NCBI GenBank assembly: GCA_964625615.1
Contig: CAZVDU010000007.1
Location: 1 to 52,100 of the forward strand
Reading direction: 5' to 3'
Source: M269 sp964625615
GTDB taxonomy: Bacteria; Pseudomonadota; Gammaproteobacteria; Enterobacterales; Alteromonadaceae
DNA length: 52,100 nt
The stretch's first letter is position 1. Each line of letters opens with the position of its first letter. Of the stretch, positions 27,666-37,200 are shown one piece after another. The translations under genes and the position numbers were made by a program. Below the pieces are notes generated by a model. It made no database searches. It worked only from the letters and a program-made list of their open reading frames with translations, and was not told the DNA's origin.

Positions 27666-28691
27666 ATGCTGATTAGTAAGCACATATATAGGAAGTTCCT
27701 ATGTTATATATGCCTGGCGTCTTTGCTTTCGTTAAAAGCAGCCTCAGCTCAGACTGTTAATTCAGGCGACGTTAAGTACGAACATACAGTTACTCAACAA
27801 CAACTTCTGCCCCTTCCCGACACAGCTCCCTTAGATAAGAAAAGGGTTGATTTAGGTCGCCAGCTTTTCAATGACACTATTTTATCAGGCAGCCTAACGT
27901 TAGCATGTTCGAGTTGTCACATTTTAAATCAAGGTGGTGAGGATAATAGGCAGTTTTCACTGACGGATACTGGCTCACCTAGAACGTTAAACACACCGAC
28001 AATATTCAACATAACTCATAATGCCACTTTCCTGTGGACGGGTGGCGCCCAGTCCTTGAGAGATCTGGTGAATACAATCATGCTATCCTCCCAAACGATG
28101 AATGCAGATTGGAGAGAGGTGTTAAACCGACTTAAAGAAAATGAAGGTTATTCCAATGCATTTAACGCAAGTTTTAATGATGGCATAACACAAGAAAATA
28201 TCATTGAAGCGCTATTAGTTTTCCAAAAAAGCCTTACAACCCCCAACAGTCGTTTTGATCAATACCTTAAAGGGGATAACGAAGCCCTTACCGACATAGA
28301 AAAACAAGGATATGGTCTTTTTTATGCCTATGGGTGTACATCTTGTCATCAAGGAAAGAATATCGGTGGCAATATGTTCCAGAAATTCGGGCTATACAGT
28401 GATTACTACAAAGATACAGGTAAGCTTATTTCCAAGCCTGATTATGGCCGTTTCAACAACACAGGTAATGAACGAGATAAATTCTTTTTCAGAGTACCGA
28501 GCTTACGTAACGTCGCTCTAACAGCCCCTTACTTGCATGACGGCTCGATAGCATCGTTAGATGAAGTGATACATATCATGGGAATATATCAGTTAGGGAG
28601 AGAGATTCCTAACACTGACAGAAAGCGCATCGAAGCCTTTTTAAAAACATTAACTGGCCGTTATGAGAATGACTTTCTTGATGAGGAATAG
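27666..28691 (+). CDS. Di-haem cytochrome c peroxidase/MauG-family protein
   Basis: The 341-residue protein has a signal peptide (about residues 10-28, LCYICLASLLSLKAASA) and two c-type haem motifs, CSSCH (near 80) and CTSCH (near 224). The spacing is that of bacterial di-haem peroxidases and MauG. Flanking segments LGRQLFNDTILSGSLTLAC, SPRTLNTPTIFNITHN and FFRVPSLRNVALTAPYLHDGSIASLDEVI are standard for the family. It would act in the periplasm, reducing H2O2 or oxidising a protein or small substrate. It has a TAGGAG ribosome-binding site and ends four bases before the c-di-GMP protein, so they form one operon. Confidence 0.9.
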   Translation: MLISKHIYRKFLCYICLASLLSLKAASAQTVNSGDVKYEHTVTQQQLLPLPDTAPLDKKRVDLGRQLFNDTILSGSLTLACSSCHILNQGGEDNRQFSLTDTGSPRTLNTPTIFNITHNATFLWTGGAQSLRDLVNTIMLSSQTMNADWREVLNRLKENEGYSNAFNASFNDGITQENIIEALLVFQKSLTTPNSRFDQYLKGDNEALTDIEKQGYGLFYAYGCTSCHQGKNIGGNMFQKFGLYSDYYKDTGKLISKPDYGRFNNTGNERDKFFFRVPSLRNVALTAPYLHDGSIASLDEVIHIMGIYQLGREIPNTDRKRIEAFLKTLTGRYENDFLDEE

Positions 28692-28695
28692 TTAG

Positions 28696-31600
28696 ATGCA
28701 GTACTTTACAAAGAAAAGCGCATTAGCCTTTGTACTGGCTGCATTACTCGTTGTTATTGTCAGTTACTTTTTTCACTTCAATAGTCAACAGAACGCTTAC
28801 TATACAAGTATCATTGATCAGCTAAATAAACTGTCAGAACTCGATCAACGCATAGATGAGAATCTAGCGTTATCGCAGGCAAACTTACTGCCAAATTATG
28901 ACGAATTGAATCAATATCTACTTGCAACTGATAACTTAATCCACGAGCTCTCATTACCTCATTATCAATGGCCAGTTGATATCAAAAATATTGTTGAAGA
29001 AGCATCCAACATCAAAAGTACATTTAATCAAAAAAAAGAAAAGGTCGAATTCATAAAGTCTGACGTTGCAGTCGTTCGAAATTCAACAATTTACTTACCG
29101 CTATTGGTATTTCAGTCGCAGAGAGAGTTCGCAAAGTACGATATTCCTTCAGACCTAACTGAAGCTCTTGAACAAATTATCAGAACCTTAAATTTGAAAG
29201 ACCATCAAAGAGATTCGGAGGCAAGAGAAGCTCTCTATGTCAATGGCGAGATACTTAATGGTATTGAAAACGACTTTGTTATTAACCGCATCAATTTAAT
29301 TAATAAACATCTAGAGACGATATTTCTTTACCAACAGCAGGTGTTGAAAAATTTAGACATCATCAACCAAATCGATTTCCATACACAATTAAAAAAGATG
29401 TCTTTACGGTATACAAAACATAATCAAGAACAACAGCATCACTTACAAAAAACAGCATTGCTTTTGGCTATCATTGTTGTGGGACTAATAGCCACTATTG
29501 GCGCCACCTTTTTTCGGTTGCGTAAACAGCGAGAGTGGCTCCAAACAGAAAATATTCAACGACTGAAAATTAATAAGGCATTGGCAAAGTTATCTGAATT
29601 CAACCATCACGATGCTTCGACATCATTTTACGACTTATGTGTCCAGAATTTGGCTGAAGCGTCAAACAGTCATATTGCCCTTATTTCATGTTATTCGGAT
29701 GAAACGAAAAAGGAGCTTACTACTCACTCCGTTTGGGTTAGAGGCGAAGTAGGAGAAAACTTTTCATACATGATCAAAGATGGGCCTTGTGGTGCAGCAC
29801 TTAAGCATGATGAGTTCTGCGTTGAACAAGATCTTGTAAAACGCTTTCCTAAGAGCAGTGTCATTGGAAAGTTGGGCATGCAATCCTATTTTGGAAAAGT
29901 ATTCACAGATACTCAGAACAACCCCATCGGACTCATTGCTTTGATGAATGCAAAGCCAACCGTTACAGATGATTGGCTAAAATCATTATTGAGTGTGTTT
30001 GCAACTCGCATATCGATAGAAATTGAAAGAAGCAAAAATGTTGAGGCATTGTATAAAGAGAAAGAACAAGCCATAACGACATTGAATTCTATTGCTGACG
30101 GCGTTATCGCCACAGACGAGTTTGGTGTCGTAACAAGAATTAATCAAGCCGCTCAGCAAGTGCTAGGTCTTACAGAAGACATCAAAGGTATTGGCTTAAA
30201 AACGTCACAACTTTTTACAGTACAAGAATCAGCATCCACCAAAACAACCTTAGACCCAGTAAATAGCTGCTTAACAACCCGAAAGCCTATCATTACGAAA
30301 CGTCAAAACATATTAAGCACGCAAACAGGTTGCTCGCTAGCTCTTCAGCTCTCAGCAGCCCCTGTCATAAACGCTACCGAGAAGCTAATCGGTGCCATTG
30401 TTGTGTTGCATGACGTTAGTCAAGAACGAGAGCTCCAAGCAAAGCTTTCCTATCAAGCAAATCACGATAGCTTAACGGGATTAGTAAATCGACAATCATT
30501 AGAATCTGAGCTTGAACAAACATTAGCCAATTTTAGACCCGAAGAAAAACACTCCTTACTCTACATCGACCTAGATAAGTTTAAAATCGTTAACGACACA
30601 TGCGGCCACAATGCAGGAGACGAGCTTCTAAGAAAGTTTGCTAACCTTTTGCAAGAACATGCAAGAGGTTCAGACATCGTTGCTCGTTTGGGGGGCGATG
30701 AATTTTTCCTTCTGTTACACAACTGCCCTTTAGCAAACTCACATTCAATCGCTCTAGGCATCCTAGATCAAATAGAACAGTTTCGCTTTTTTTGGGATGA
30801 TAAGGAGTTTTCTTTATCGGCCAGTATTGGTTTATTAGAACTTGAAACTAACATACACAAAAGTACTGATATCATGTCGATGGTTGACTTAGCCTGCCTA
30901 CAGGCAAAAAGTGAAGGCCGAAATAGAGTGGTCGTTTCGACATTAAATGATGAAGCATACTCGCAACGAAAAGGGGAAGTGTTATGGGTACCTCGGCTAC
31001 GCAATGCGATAGACAACAATACATTTGAGCTATTTCAACAGGCCATTATTCAAAAGAAACAACTACCATCATCAAACGTAGAACACTCGACACACATCGA
31101 AATCCTCTTAAGAATGAGAGAAGAAGATGGCTCCTTAGTAATGCCACACGAGTTTATTAGCGCTGCAGAACGACACGATATGATGGCTGAAATTGACCGA
31201 TGGGTTATCAAGCATGTGATAGCGCTTATGGTCGGTAAAACATCAGGCGCCAACTTAATGCATACAGAACTGGTCGCTATTAATTTATCAGGGCAATCTT
31301 TAGCAGATCCATCTCTGCTAGATTTTATTCAGCAAGAAATTAGCACTAACAAAATTACTGCTGGTCGTCTCTGCTTTGAAATAACCGAAACAAACGCAAT
31401 CGCTAATCAAACCAATGCAATACACCTCCTGACAACCTTAAAAGCGCAAGGTTGCCAGTTTGCACTAGATGACTTTGGCAGCGGATTAAGTTCATACGCC
31501 TACATTAAAAACCTTCCAGCAGATTACTTAAAAATTGATCGCTCATTTACGAAAAACCTCAGTACAGACAACATTAATTGCGCCATAGTTAAGTCTGTTA

Positions 31601-31755
31601 TCGACGTGGCAAGAAACATTGGAATGAAATCTATCGCTGAAGGTGTTGAAGATGAAGGGACACTGCAAATGCTAGAGAACCTTGGTGTCGATTACATGCA
31701 AGGCTATGCCCTTGATTTACCGTCACCAATTAAGGATATCAATACCAGTTCCTAG
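28696..31755 (+). CDS. Membrane-bound GAF-PAS-GGDEF-EAL c-di-GMP protein
   Basis: The domain order over 1019 residues is: membrane helix (about 9-26), helical periplasmic sensor resembling a DAHL domain (about 30-245), second helix (about 252-272), GAF (about 300-445), PAS (450-570), GGDEF (580-740) and EAL (765-1010). The GGDEF domain has RLGGDEFF and an upstream RxxD inhibitory site (RGSD). The EAL domain shows EILLRM in place of EALLR but keeps the later residues: INLSG, FEITE, DDFGSG, YLKIDRSF and IAEGVEDE. Both synthesis and breakdown of c-di-GMP are therefore possible. Joined in an operon to the MauG-type peroxidase, its periplasmic part may sense a product or state of that enzyme; this is inference. 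Confidence 0.92.
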   Translation: MQYFTKKSALAFVLAALLVVIVSYFFHFNSQQNAYYTSIIDQLNKLSELDQRIDENLALSQANLLPNYDELNQYLLATDNLIHELSLPHYQWPVDIKNIVEEASNIKSTFNQKKEKVEFIKSDVAVVRNSTIYLPLLVFQSQREFAKYDIPSDLTEALEQIIRTLNLKDHQRDSEAREALYVNGEILNGIENDFVINRINLINKHLETIFLYQQQVLKNLDIINQIDFHTQLKKMSLRYTKHNQEQQHHLQKTALLLAIIVVGLIATIGATFFRLRKQREWLQTENIQRLKINKALAKLSEFNHHDASTSFYDLCVQNLAEASNSHIALISCYSDETKKELTTHSVWVRGEVGENFSYMIKDGPCGAALKHDEFCVEQDLVKRFPKSSVIGKLGMQSYFGKVFTDTQNNPIGLIALMNAKPTVTDDWLKSLLSVFATRISIEIERSKNVEALYKEKEQAITTLNSIADGVIATDEFGVVTRINQAAQQVLGLTEDIKGIGLKTSQLFTVQESASTKTTLDPVNSCLTTRKPIITKRQNILSTQTGCSLALQLSAAPVINATEKLIGAIVVLHDVSQERELQAKLSYQANHDSLTGLVNRQSLESELEQTLANFRPEEKHSLLYIDLDKFKIVNDTCGHNAGDELLRKFANLLQEHARGSDIVARLGGDEFFLLLHNCPLANSHSIALGILDQIEQFRFFWDDKEFSLSASIGLLELETNIHKSTDIMSMVDLACLQAKSEGRNRVVVSTLNDEAYSQRKGEVLWVPRLRNAIDNNTFELFQQAIIQKKQLPSSNVEHSTHIEILLRMREEDGSLVMPHEFISAAERHDMMAEIDRWVIKHVIALMVGKTSGANLMHTELVAINLSGQSLADPSLLDFIQQEISTNKITAGRLCFEITETNAIANQTNAIHLLTTLKAQGCQFALDDFGSGLSSYAYIKNLPADYLKIDRSFTKNLSTDNINCAIVKSVIDVARNIGMKSIAEGVEDEGTLQMLENLGVDYMQGYALDLPSPIKDINTSS

Positions 31756-31822
31756 CCACACTTATACGTTCACAAGTACTTTGCACGAGCATACTTACTG
31801 TTCCATAAAGATACAAAATACT

Positions 31823-31850
31823 AAAAGCCGCTGAACAATCAGCGGCTTTT
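31823..31850. terminator. Bidirectional terminator between converging genes
   Basis: AAAAGCCGCTGA and TCAGCGGCTTTT pair as a 12-bp stem around ACAA, with A-rich and T-rich flanks on the two sides. It lies between the c-di-GMP gene and the converging Ig-repeat lipoprotein gene. Confidence 0.85.
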
Positions 31851-31880
31851 ACCTATGATTAAAATTTACTAATGTTTAAG

Positions 31881-34121
31881 TTAATTCGTGTCAGTACACA
31901 AATTACCTTGACCATAAGGGTTCGCTGGTGGCGGAGACGCTTCATCGGACACATCTTCAGCCGCAACAACTAACTCAAAGTTTTGATTATCTTGTGACTC
32001 AGTACCTGCAGATTGGCCAAATACACTTACCTGCACATCTGTCCAAGGGCCAAATTCTCTTGGGTATCTCAATTCTACCGTTGCCTGGCCATTATTGTCT
32101 GTCGCTGACTGACCATTAGCAAAGGCAACTGTACTTACAATCCCAGGAGTTAAGGTACCATCACCATTAGTATCTTCTCCTGCATCAAGAAAGCCATTTC
32201 CGTTAATATCTTCATTTGGACATACGGCAGTCACTACAGGGACAAATACGTTTGCATCATTATCAAATACCCAAAACCCTTTTCGATAAGTACCGCCTTG
32301 CGTAAATCGAACTGGTGTTCCGGTGACGGTCAAATCAACATCTGAAACAGGTCTACCTACACTATCACTGACGAATACAGCAAACTGCTTAAGGTAAGAT
32401 GAGGGATCAGGGAGCTGAATTTCACGGCCTGTACCAATTACGATATCGAACGCACGATTACCAACAGTCAAAGTTACCATATCATTCACGGAGGGGTTGC
32501 TCGCCACTTCCGCATTTATAATAACGGCATCTTCACTGCTCACAGAGCTACTGGTATAAACCGTCGAAGCAATACCGTTGCTGTCGGTCACTGACGTATT
32601 GGGTGTTATAGAACCACCACTAACATCATTGACACTAAAGTTCACTGTCTGGCCTGTCACCAAGTTACCATTCACGTCTCGGACAACAGCAGAAATAATA
32701 CTGGTTTGACCGTCAGGCCCAATATTATCGGGTGAAGCATCTAATATAATGGTCGAAGCAACCGTCGCGATGAAAACAATTTCTCCTCTTGCAGTGACTA
32801 CATTGCCATCGACATCACGACCTTCTGCAGAGATTGACGCAATACCTGCATTTGAAGACTGAATAGTGGTTGAAGCTATACCATTGGCATCCGTTGTCAA
32901 AGCAGGTGCAGCAATGTTTCCTCTTGAAGAAGTGAAGGTAATATCACCACCAACAAAAGGTGCGTTATTTCGTAACCAAGTCACACTTATATCTGCAGCC
33001 TGATTTAGTGGCACAGAAGCTGTTGGAAGGGTTAAGCTAAAGTTATCAGCTTGTGCTGTTACTACTATTGAGTTTGTCGCGTTCAATGCACTGGCCGTGA
33101 TTTCTGCACTACCTGCATTTTGTGCCTGAAAATTAACCGTCACTTGCCCCGTTGCACCTGTTGTAGGGTTGGTATCACTCAACGTACCGCTGGTTGTTGT
33201 CAATACCAGCGATTGATTCGGTATCGGGGCACCGTCAGAATCAACCAACGCTAGGGTAATCGGCGCTGGGTCATCAATTATTACTGATGCTGGACCGTTG
33301 ATGTTTAACGCTGTACCGACCACATCAATTACCAACTGCTCTGTGAGTACATTGGCGCTGCCCACTTGTGCAGTAACTGTAATTGGCCTGTTTTCAGGGT
33401 CTCCGCCGGTCGAAAGCATAGCTCTAGCCGTGCCGTCAGCAGCAGTTACATCTTGCCCTGCAGCAATCTCTAGAGCTGCATTAGCATTGGCCGAGAAGCT
33501 GACGTTGACACCTTCCATGAGAATGTTCTGCTCATTTCTGACTAACGCAATTAATTCAATCTGATCAGAGCCACTTGAAGGTAGCTGAACAGAACTTGCA
33601 AAGAGTTCTAACGATGCAGGTTCTTCAGATACTGTTTGATCTACCCCAGTGCTATTAAAGCCAATCTGCGCTGTTTCACCGGAACCTAGCGTTGCAATAA
33701 CTAAACCGGCACCAGCAGTTTGACCAACAATTAAATCAATACTAGCAACACCATTGCCGTCAGTTAAGGCAGTGCCACTGGCCGGATCAAAGGTCGCTAA
33801 ATCTGCAACACTAAATGTATAAGTAACTAATTCATCTATCTGCACAGCACCATCAGAGTCAGTCACTGTCGCAATGACAGAGAGCGGTGTTGTCGATGAC
33901 ACAATATTGTTTGCAGTGCCGCTATCGCGTTCAACAATATCCAATGCAATAGAAATTGTTGGCTCCGTAGGCGGCGGCGTTACTGGTGTTTGCTGATCAT
34001 CTCTAACAACGGCATCGTCACCACCACCACCGCAAGCTTGCAAAAGGAAAACAATAAACAACACGGAAAAGACTTTCACAGCAACATCCATAGTCTTTTT
34101 AAATGCAAATCGATTACTCAT
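31881..34121 (-). CDS. Surface lipoprotein with tandem Ig-like (Big_1-type) domains
   Basis: The protein starts with a basic segment and hydrophobic signal ending in the lipobox LLQACGGGG, so it should be lipid-anchored. The body is a series of about 90-residue beta-sandwich repeats with the Big_1/invasin-like pattern, for example GVASIDLIVGQTAG, NGIASTTIQSSNAG and NGIASTVYTSSS, roughly five to six copies. Near the C-terminus DINGNGFLDAGED plus TNGDGTLTPG resembles EF-hand or thrombospondin-3 calcium loops. It may mediate adhesion or surface interactions. The frame has an ATG at 34151, but the ATG at 34121 places the signal at the N-terminus more naturally. It is divergent from the symporter gene. 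Confidence 0.75.
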   Translation of the reverse strand: MSNRFAFKKTMDVAVKVFSVLFIVFLLQACGGGGDDAVVRDDQQTPVTPPPTEPTISIALDIVERDSGTANNIVSSTTPLSVIATVTDSDGAVQIDELVTYTFSVADLATFDPASGTALTDGNGVASIDLIVGQTAGAGLVIATLGSGETAQIGFNSTGVDQTVSEEPASLELFASSVQLPSSGSDQIELIALVRNEQNILMEGVNVSFSANANAALEIAAGQDVTAADGTARAMLSTGGDPENRPITVTAQVGSANVLTEQLVIDVVGTALNINGPASVIIDDPAPITLALVDSDGAPIPNQSLVLTTTSGTLSDTNPTTGATGQVTVNFQAQNAGSAEITASALNATNSIVVTAQADNFSLTLPTASVPLNQAADISVTWLRNNAPFVGGDITFTSSRGNIAAPALTTDANGIASTTIQSSNAGIASISAEGRDVDGNVVTARGEIVFIATVASTIILDASPDNIGPDGQTSIISAVVRDVNGNLVTGQTVNFSVNDVSGGSITPNTSVTDSNGIASTVYTSSSVSSEDAVIINAEVASNPSVNDMVTLTVGNRAFDIVIGTGREIQLPDPSSYLKQFAVFVSDSVGRPVSDVDLTVTGTPVRFTQGGTYRKGFWVFDNDANVFVPVVTAVCPNEDINGNGFLDAGEDTNGDGTLTPGIVSTVAFANGQSATDNNGQATVELRYPREFGPWTDVQVSVFGQSAGTESQDNQNFELVVAAEDVSDEASPPPANPYGQGNLCTDTN

Positions 34122-34245
34122 ATCGGTAAATAACCCTAATTTTCTGTACATTGACGATTGTTAAAACCTATTTTGCTCTACCAGTTTTTATCATGAGATA
34201 AAATTGATAGGCTATCCCTAAATAAAAATAACTATCAGGATATCC

Positions 34246-35598
34246 ATGCCTAGCGACAATCAAAAACTCAGTCTCACATCTCGCATCTTTATCGGCATGA
34301 TTGCCGGAATTCTTATCGGCAGTCTGCTTCAACTCCTTTTTGATGATAGCGGAGATTTTTCAGTTAGGGTATTTGGATTCGATATATCTGCGTATGCAAT
34401 CTTAGTAAATGGTATATTTCATGTCGTAGGTCAGGCATTTGTTGCAAGTTTAAAAATGCTGGTGGTACCTCTTGTTTTCGTATCTCTCGTTTGCGGCACT
34501 TGCAACTTATCTGATCCAAGCCGACTCGGAAAATTAGCCGGTAAGTCAGTCGGACTCTATGTTATGACAACAGCCATAGCAATAACGGTTGCCCTAACAT
34601 TAGCATTGATTGTAAAACCAGGTGTTAGAGATGACGGCGGTTTCTCAACAGAAAGTGCAGATTATGTTGCTAAAGAAGCACCATCTTTTGCAGAGATCTT
34701 AATTGATATGGTGCCCTCCAACCCTATCAATGCTATGGCTGAAGGTAACATGCTCCAAGTCATCGTGTTTGCTTTGTTACTGGGAGTAGCAATGGCGTTG
34801 TCAGGTGATGCAGGAAAACGTATTGGTAGCTTCTTCGAAGATATCAATACCGTTATTATGAAGCTTGTTACTATACTCATGAATTTAGCTCCGTATGGTG
34901 TTTTTGCTTTACTTGCAAAGCTATTTGCTACTATGGGAATAGGCGCAATTCTTGATCTAGGTAAATACTTCTTCCTGGTCCTCTTTGTTCTGCTTATACA
35001 TGCTTTTGTCACATACCCAATTTTGCTCAAAACCTTTACTGGATTAAATCCAATCATACTGCTCAAGAAAATGCGTGAAGCTGTACTATTTGCGTTTTCT
35101 ACTTCGAGTAGTAGCGCCACCTTACCTGTCACGTTAGAGACAGCCAAATTCAAACTCGGTGTCAAAAGCCCTGTTGCGTCATTTACTCTACCCTTGGGTG
35201 CAACCATTAATATGGATGGTACAGCGATCATGCAAGGCGTTGCGACTGTATTCATTGCACAAGTTTATGGTATTGATCTGACAGTGGCTGATTACTTAAT
35301 GGTAGTGCTAACAGCGACTTTAGCGTCTATTGGCACCGCTGGAGTTCCCGGTGTTGGTCTAATCATGTTGGCGTTGGTACTACAACAAGTTAATTTACCT
35401 GTAGAAGGTATTGCGTTGATAATTGGCGTCGATAGGCTGTTGGACATGGTGCGCACAGCCGTTAATATTACAGGTGACTGTGTGGTTGGCACTATAGTTG
35501 CGAAAAGTGAAGGTGAATTCGATACTGAAATGTACCACAACATGGCCGCTGGCGATAAAATCGAAGAAGACGCTTTTGAGAAGGTCGAAAATACTTAG
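34246..35598 (+). CDS. Dicarboxylate/amino acid:cation symporter (DAACS family)
   Basis: The 450-residue inner-membrane transporter has about eight hydrophobic helices and the two re-entrant loops of the GltP/DctA fold. The serine-rich loop is STSSSSATLPVTLE (near 285), the cation-binding motif is INMDGTAIMQ, and the second loop is GTAGVPGVGLIML followed by the helix with DRLLDMVRTAVNITGD. It imports glutamate, aspartate or a C4-dicarboxylate with Na+ or H+; the substrate cannot be fixed from these motifs. An AGGA ribosome-binding site precedes the ATG. It converges on the hut operon, where histidine breakdown yields glutamate. Confidence 0.9.
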   Translation: MPSDNQKLSLTSRIFIGMIAGILIGSLLQLLFDDSGDFSVRVFGFDISAYAILVNGIFHVVGQAFVASLKMLVVPLVFVSLVCGTCNLSDPSRLGKLAGKSVGLYVMTTAIAITVALTLALIVKPGVRDDGGFSTESADYVAKEAPSFAEILIDMVPSNPINAMAEGNMLQVIVFALLLGVAMALSGDAGKRIGSFFEDINTVIMKLVTILMNLAPYGVFALLAKLFATMGIGAILDLGKYFFLVLFVLLIHAFVTYPILLKTFTGLNPIILLKKMREAVLFAFSTSSSSATLPVTLETAKFKLGVKSPVASFTLPLGATINMDGTAIMQGVATVFIAQVYGIDLTVADYLMVVLTATLASIGTAGVPGVGLIMLALVLQQVNLPVEGIALIIGVDRLLDMVRTAVNITGDCVVGTIVAKSEGEFDTEMYHNMAAGDKIEEDAFEKVENT

Positions 35599-35618
35599 AA
35601 CATACGAACTTTAAAGGC

Positions 35619-35647
35619 AAAAAACCGGCGTTTAATGCCGGTTTTTT
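35619..35647. terminator. Bidirectional terminator between the symporter and hutH
   Basis: AAAAAACCGGC and GCCGGTTTTTT form an 11-bp stem around GTTTAAT. A and T runs on opposite sides allow it to end both converging transcripts. Confidence 0.88.
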
Positions 35648-35664
35648 CTTTTGGCACATCAACC

Positions 35665-37185
35665 TCAAACAAGTTTTAGATTGACCAAATCGAATAGCTG
35701 ATGAGCTTTAATCAACTTTTTAGCCGCTTCTATATCCGGTGAAAAGTACCGGTCTTTATCATAGAAAGTAACATGTTTGCGCAGCAACACTTTAACTGAT
35801 TCCAGTGGTTTGCTCGTTTTAAGAGGAGCACGAAAATCAACTCCCTGACAAGCTGCCAACCACTCAATAGCTAAAATACCAGCAACATTATCAAAAATAT
35901 CTCGAAGACGCCTCCCCGCAAATGTCGCCATCGAAACATGATCCTCCTGATTCGCTGAAGTAGGCAAAGAGTCAATCGAGGCAGGGTGAGCTAAGGTTTT
36001 ATTCTCGCTTGCTAATGCGGCACAAGTCACTTGGGCAATCATAAAGCCAGAATTAACGCCACCATTATCGACTAAAAATGCCGGCAATCCGCTTAGGTGT
36101 GAATCTATTAATAACGCCATCCTACGTTCAGACAAAGCACCAATTTCTGACAAAGCAATAGCAAGCATGTCAGCAGCCATAGCGACCGATTCTGCATGGA
36201 AGTTACCCCCTGACAATATGTCACCAGTATCTGCAAAAATTAATGGATTGTCAGAGACACTATTAGCCTCAACGACCAAGGTTTGACCTGCATGTGTAAT
36301 TTGTTGTAGGCAAGCTCCAAAGACTTGCGGTTGGCAACGCAAAGAGTAAGGGTCTTGAACTTTTTCACACCCTTCATGTGATAACCCAATGTCTGATTCT
36401 TCCAGCAAAACTCTGAATGCAGCAGCTACGTCAATTTGCGCTTTGTGCCCTCTCGCTTGATGGATCCTGTCATCAAAAGGAATACGCGAGCCCTTAGCGG
36501 CATCGACTGTCAGTGCACCTATTGCAATAGCGCAATGAAGCGCATTTTCTGCGTAAAACAAGCCTTGCAATGCGAAAGCCGTTGACGCTTGCGTGCCATT
36601 TAACAAGGCTAAGCCTTCTTTGGGAGCAAGCTCTACTGTTGATAATCCAGCCAACTTAAGTCCATCGGCAGCGGAAAGCTTTTTCCCTCGATGAAAAACT
36701 TCTCCTTCACCTAATAGCACCGCACTCATATGCGCTAACGGTGCTAGGTCACCGGATGCACCAACTGAACCTTTCTCAGGAATAGCAGGGTAAATCTCAT
36801 GATTGTAAAGTGCCATTAACGCTTCAATAACTTCGAGTCGAATCCCCGAATAACCTCTCGCCAAAGAGTTTATTTTCAATAATATTAAAAGTCGTGTCGT
36901 ATCTGTAGGCATAAAATCACCTACCCCAGCGGCGTGAGACAATACAATACTACGTTGCAAAGATTCCAAGTCGGATCTGTCGATTCGCGTATTGGCTAAC
37001 AATCCGAAACCTGTGTTGATACCATAAACACGCCGGTTCTCTTCGATAACTTGATGAACAACTTGTTCTGCTGCTTTTATTGCTGGCTTAGCAGATTCAT
37101 CTAATTCTATTGGGAAATGTTCTCGATAGGCTCTTCTGAGCAGCTCAATATCAAGTAATCCTGGTTTTATGATGACTTTTTCCAT
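35665..37185 (-). CDS. hutH: Histidine ammonia-lyase
   Basis: A 506-residue lyase that converts histidine to urocanate and ammonia. The Ala-Ser-Gly triplet that forms the MIO cofactor is in GSVGASGDLAPLAHM (about residues 142-144). Other family segments are YGINTGFGLLANTRI, LLNGTQAS and QDPYSLRCQPQVFG-like. The length is typical. It is 15 bp downstream of hutU with an AAGGA ribosome-binding site, and is the last gene of the hutC-hutU-hutH unit. Confidence 0.97.
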   Translation of the reverse strand: MEKVIIKPGLLDIELLRRAYREHFPIELDESAKPAIKAAEQVVHQVIEENRRVYGINTGFGLLANTRIDRSDLESLQRSIVLSHAAGVGDFMPTDTTRLLILLKINSLARGYSGIRLEVIEALMALYNHEIYPAIPEKGSVGASGDLAPLAHMSAVLLGEGEVFHRGKKLSAADGLKLAGLSTVELAPKEGLALLNGTQASTAFALQGLFYAENALHCAIAIGALTVDAAKGSRIPFDDRIHQARGHKAQIDVAAAFRVLLEESDIGLSHEGCEKVQDPYSLRCQPQVFGACLQQITHAGQTLVVEANSVSDNPLIFADTGDILSGGNFHAESVAMAADMLAIALSEIGALSERRMALLIDSHLSGLPAFLVDNGGVNSGFMIAQVTCAALASENKTLAHPASIDSLPTSANQEDHVSMATFAGRRLRDIFDNVAGILAIEWLAACQGVDFRAPLKTSKPLESVKVLLRKHVTFYDKDRYFSPDIEAAKKLIKAHQLFDLVNLKLV

Positions 37186-37200
37186 TATGCAGATTTCCTT

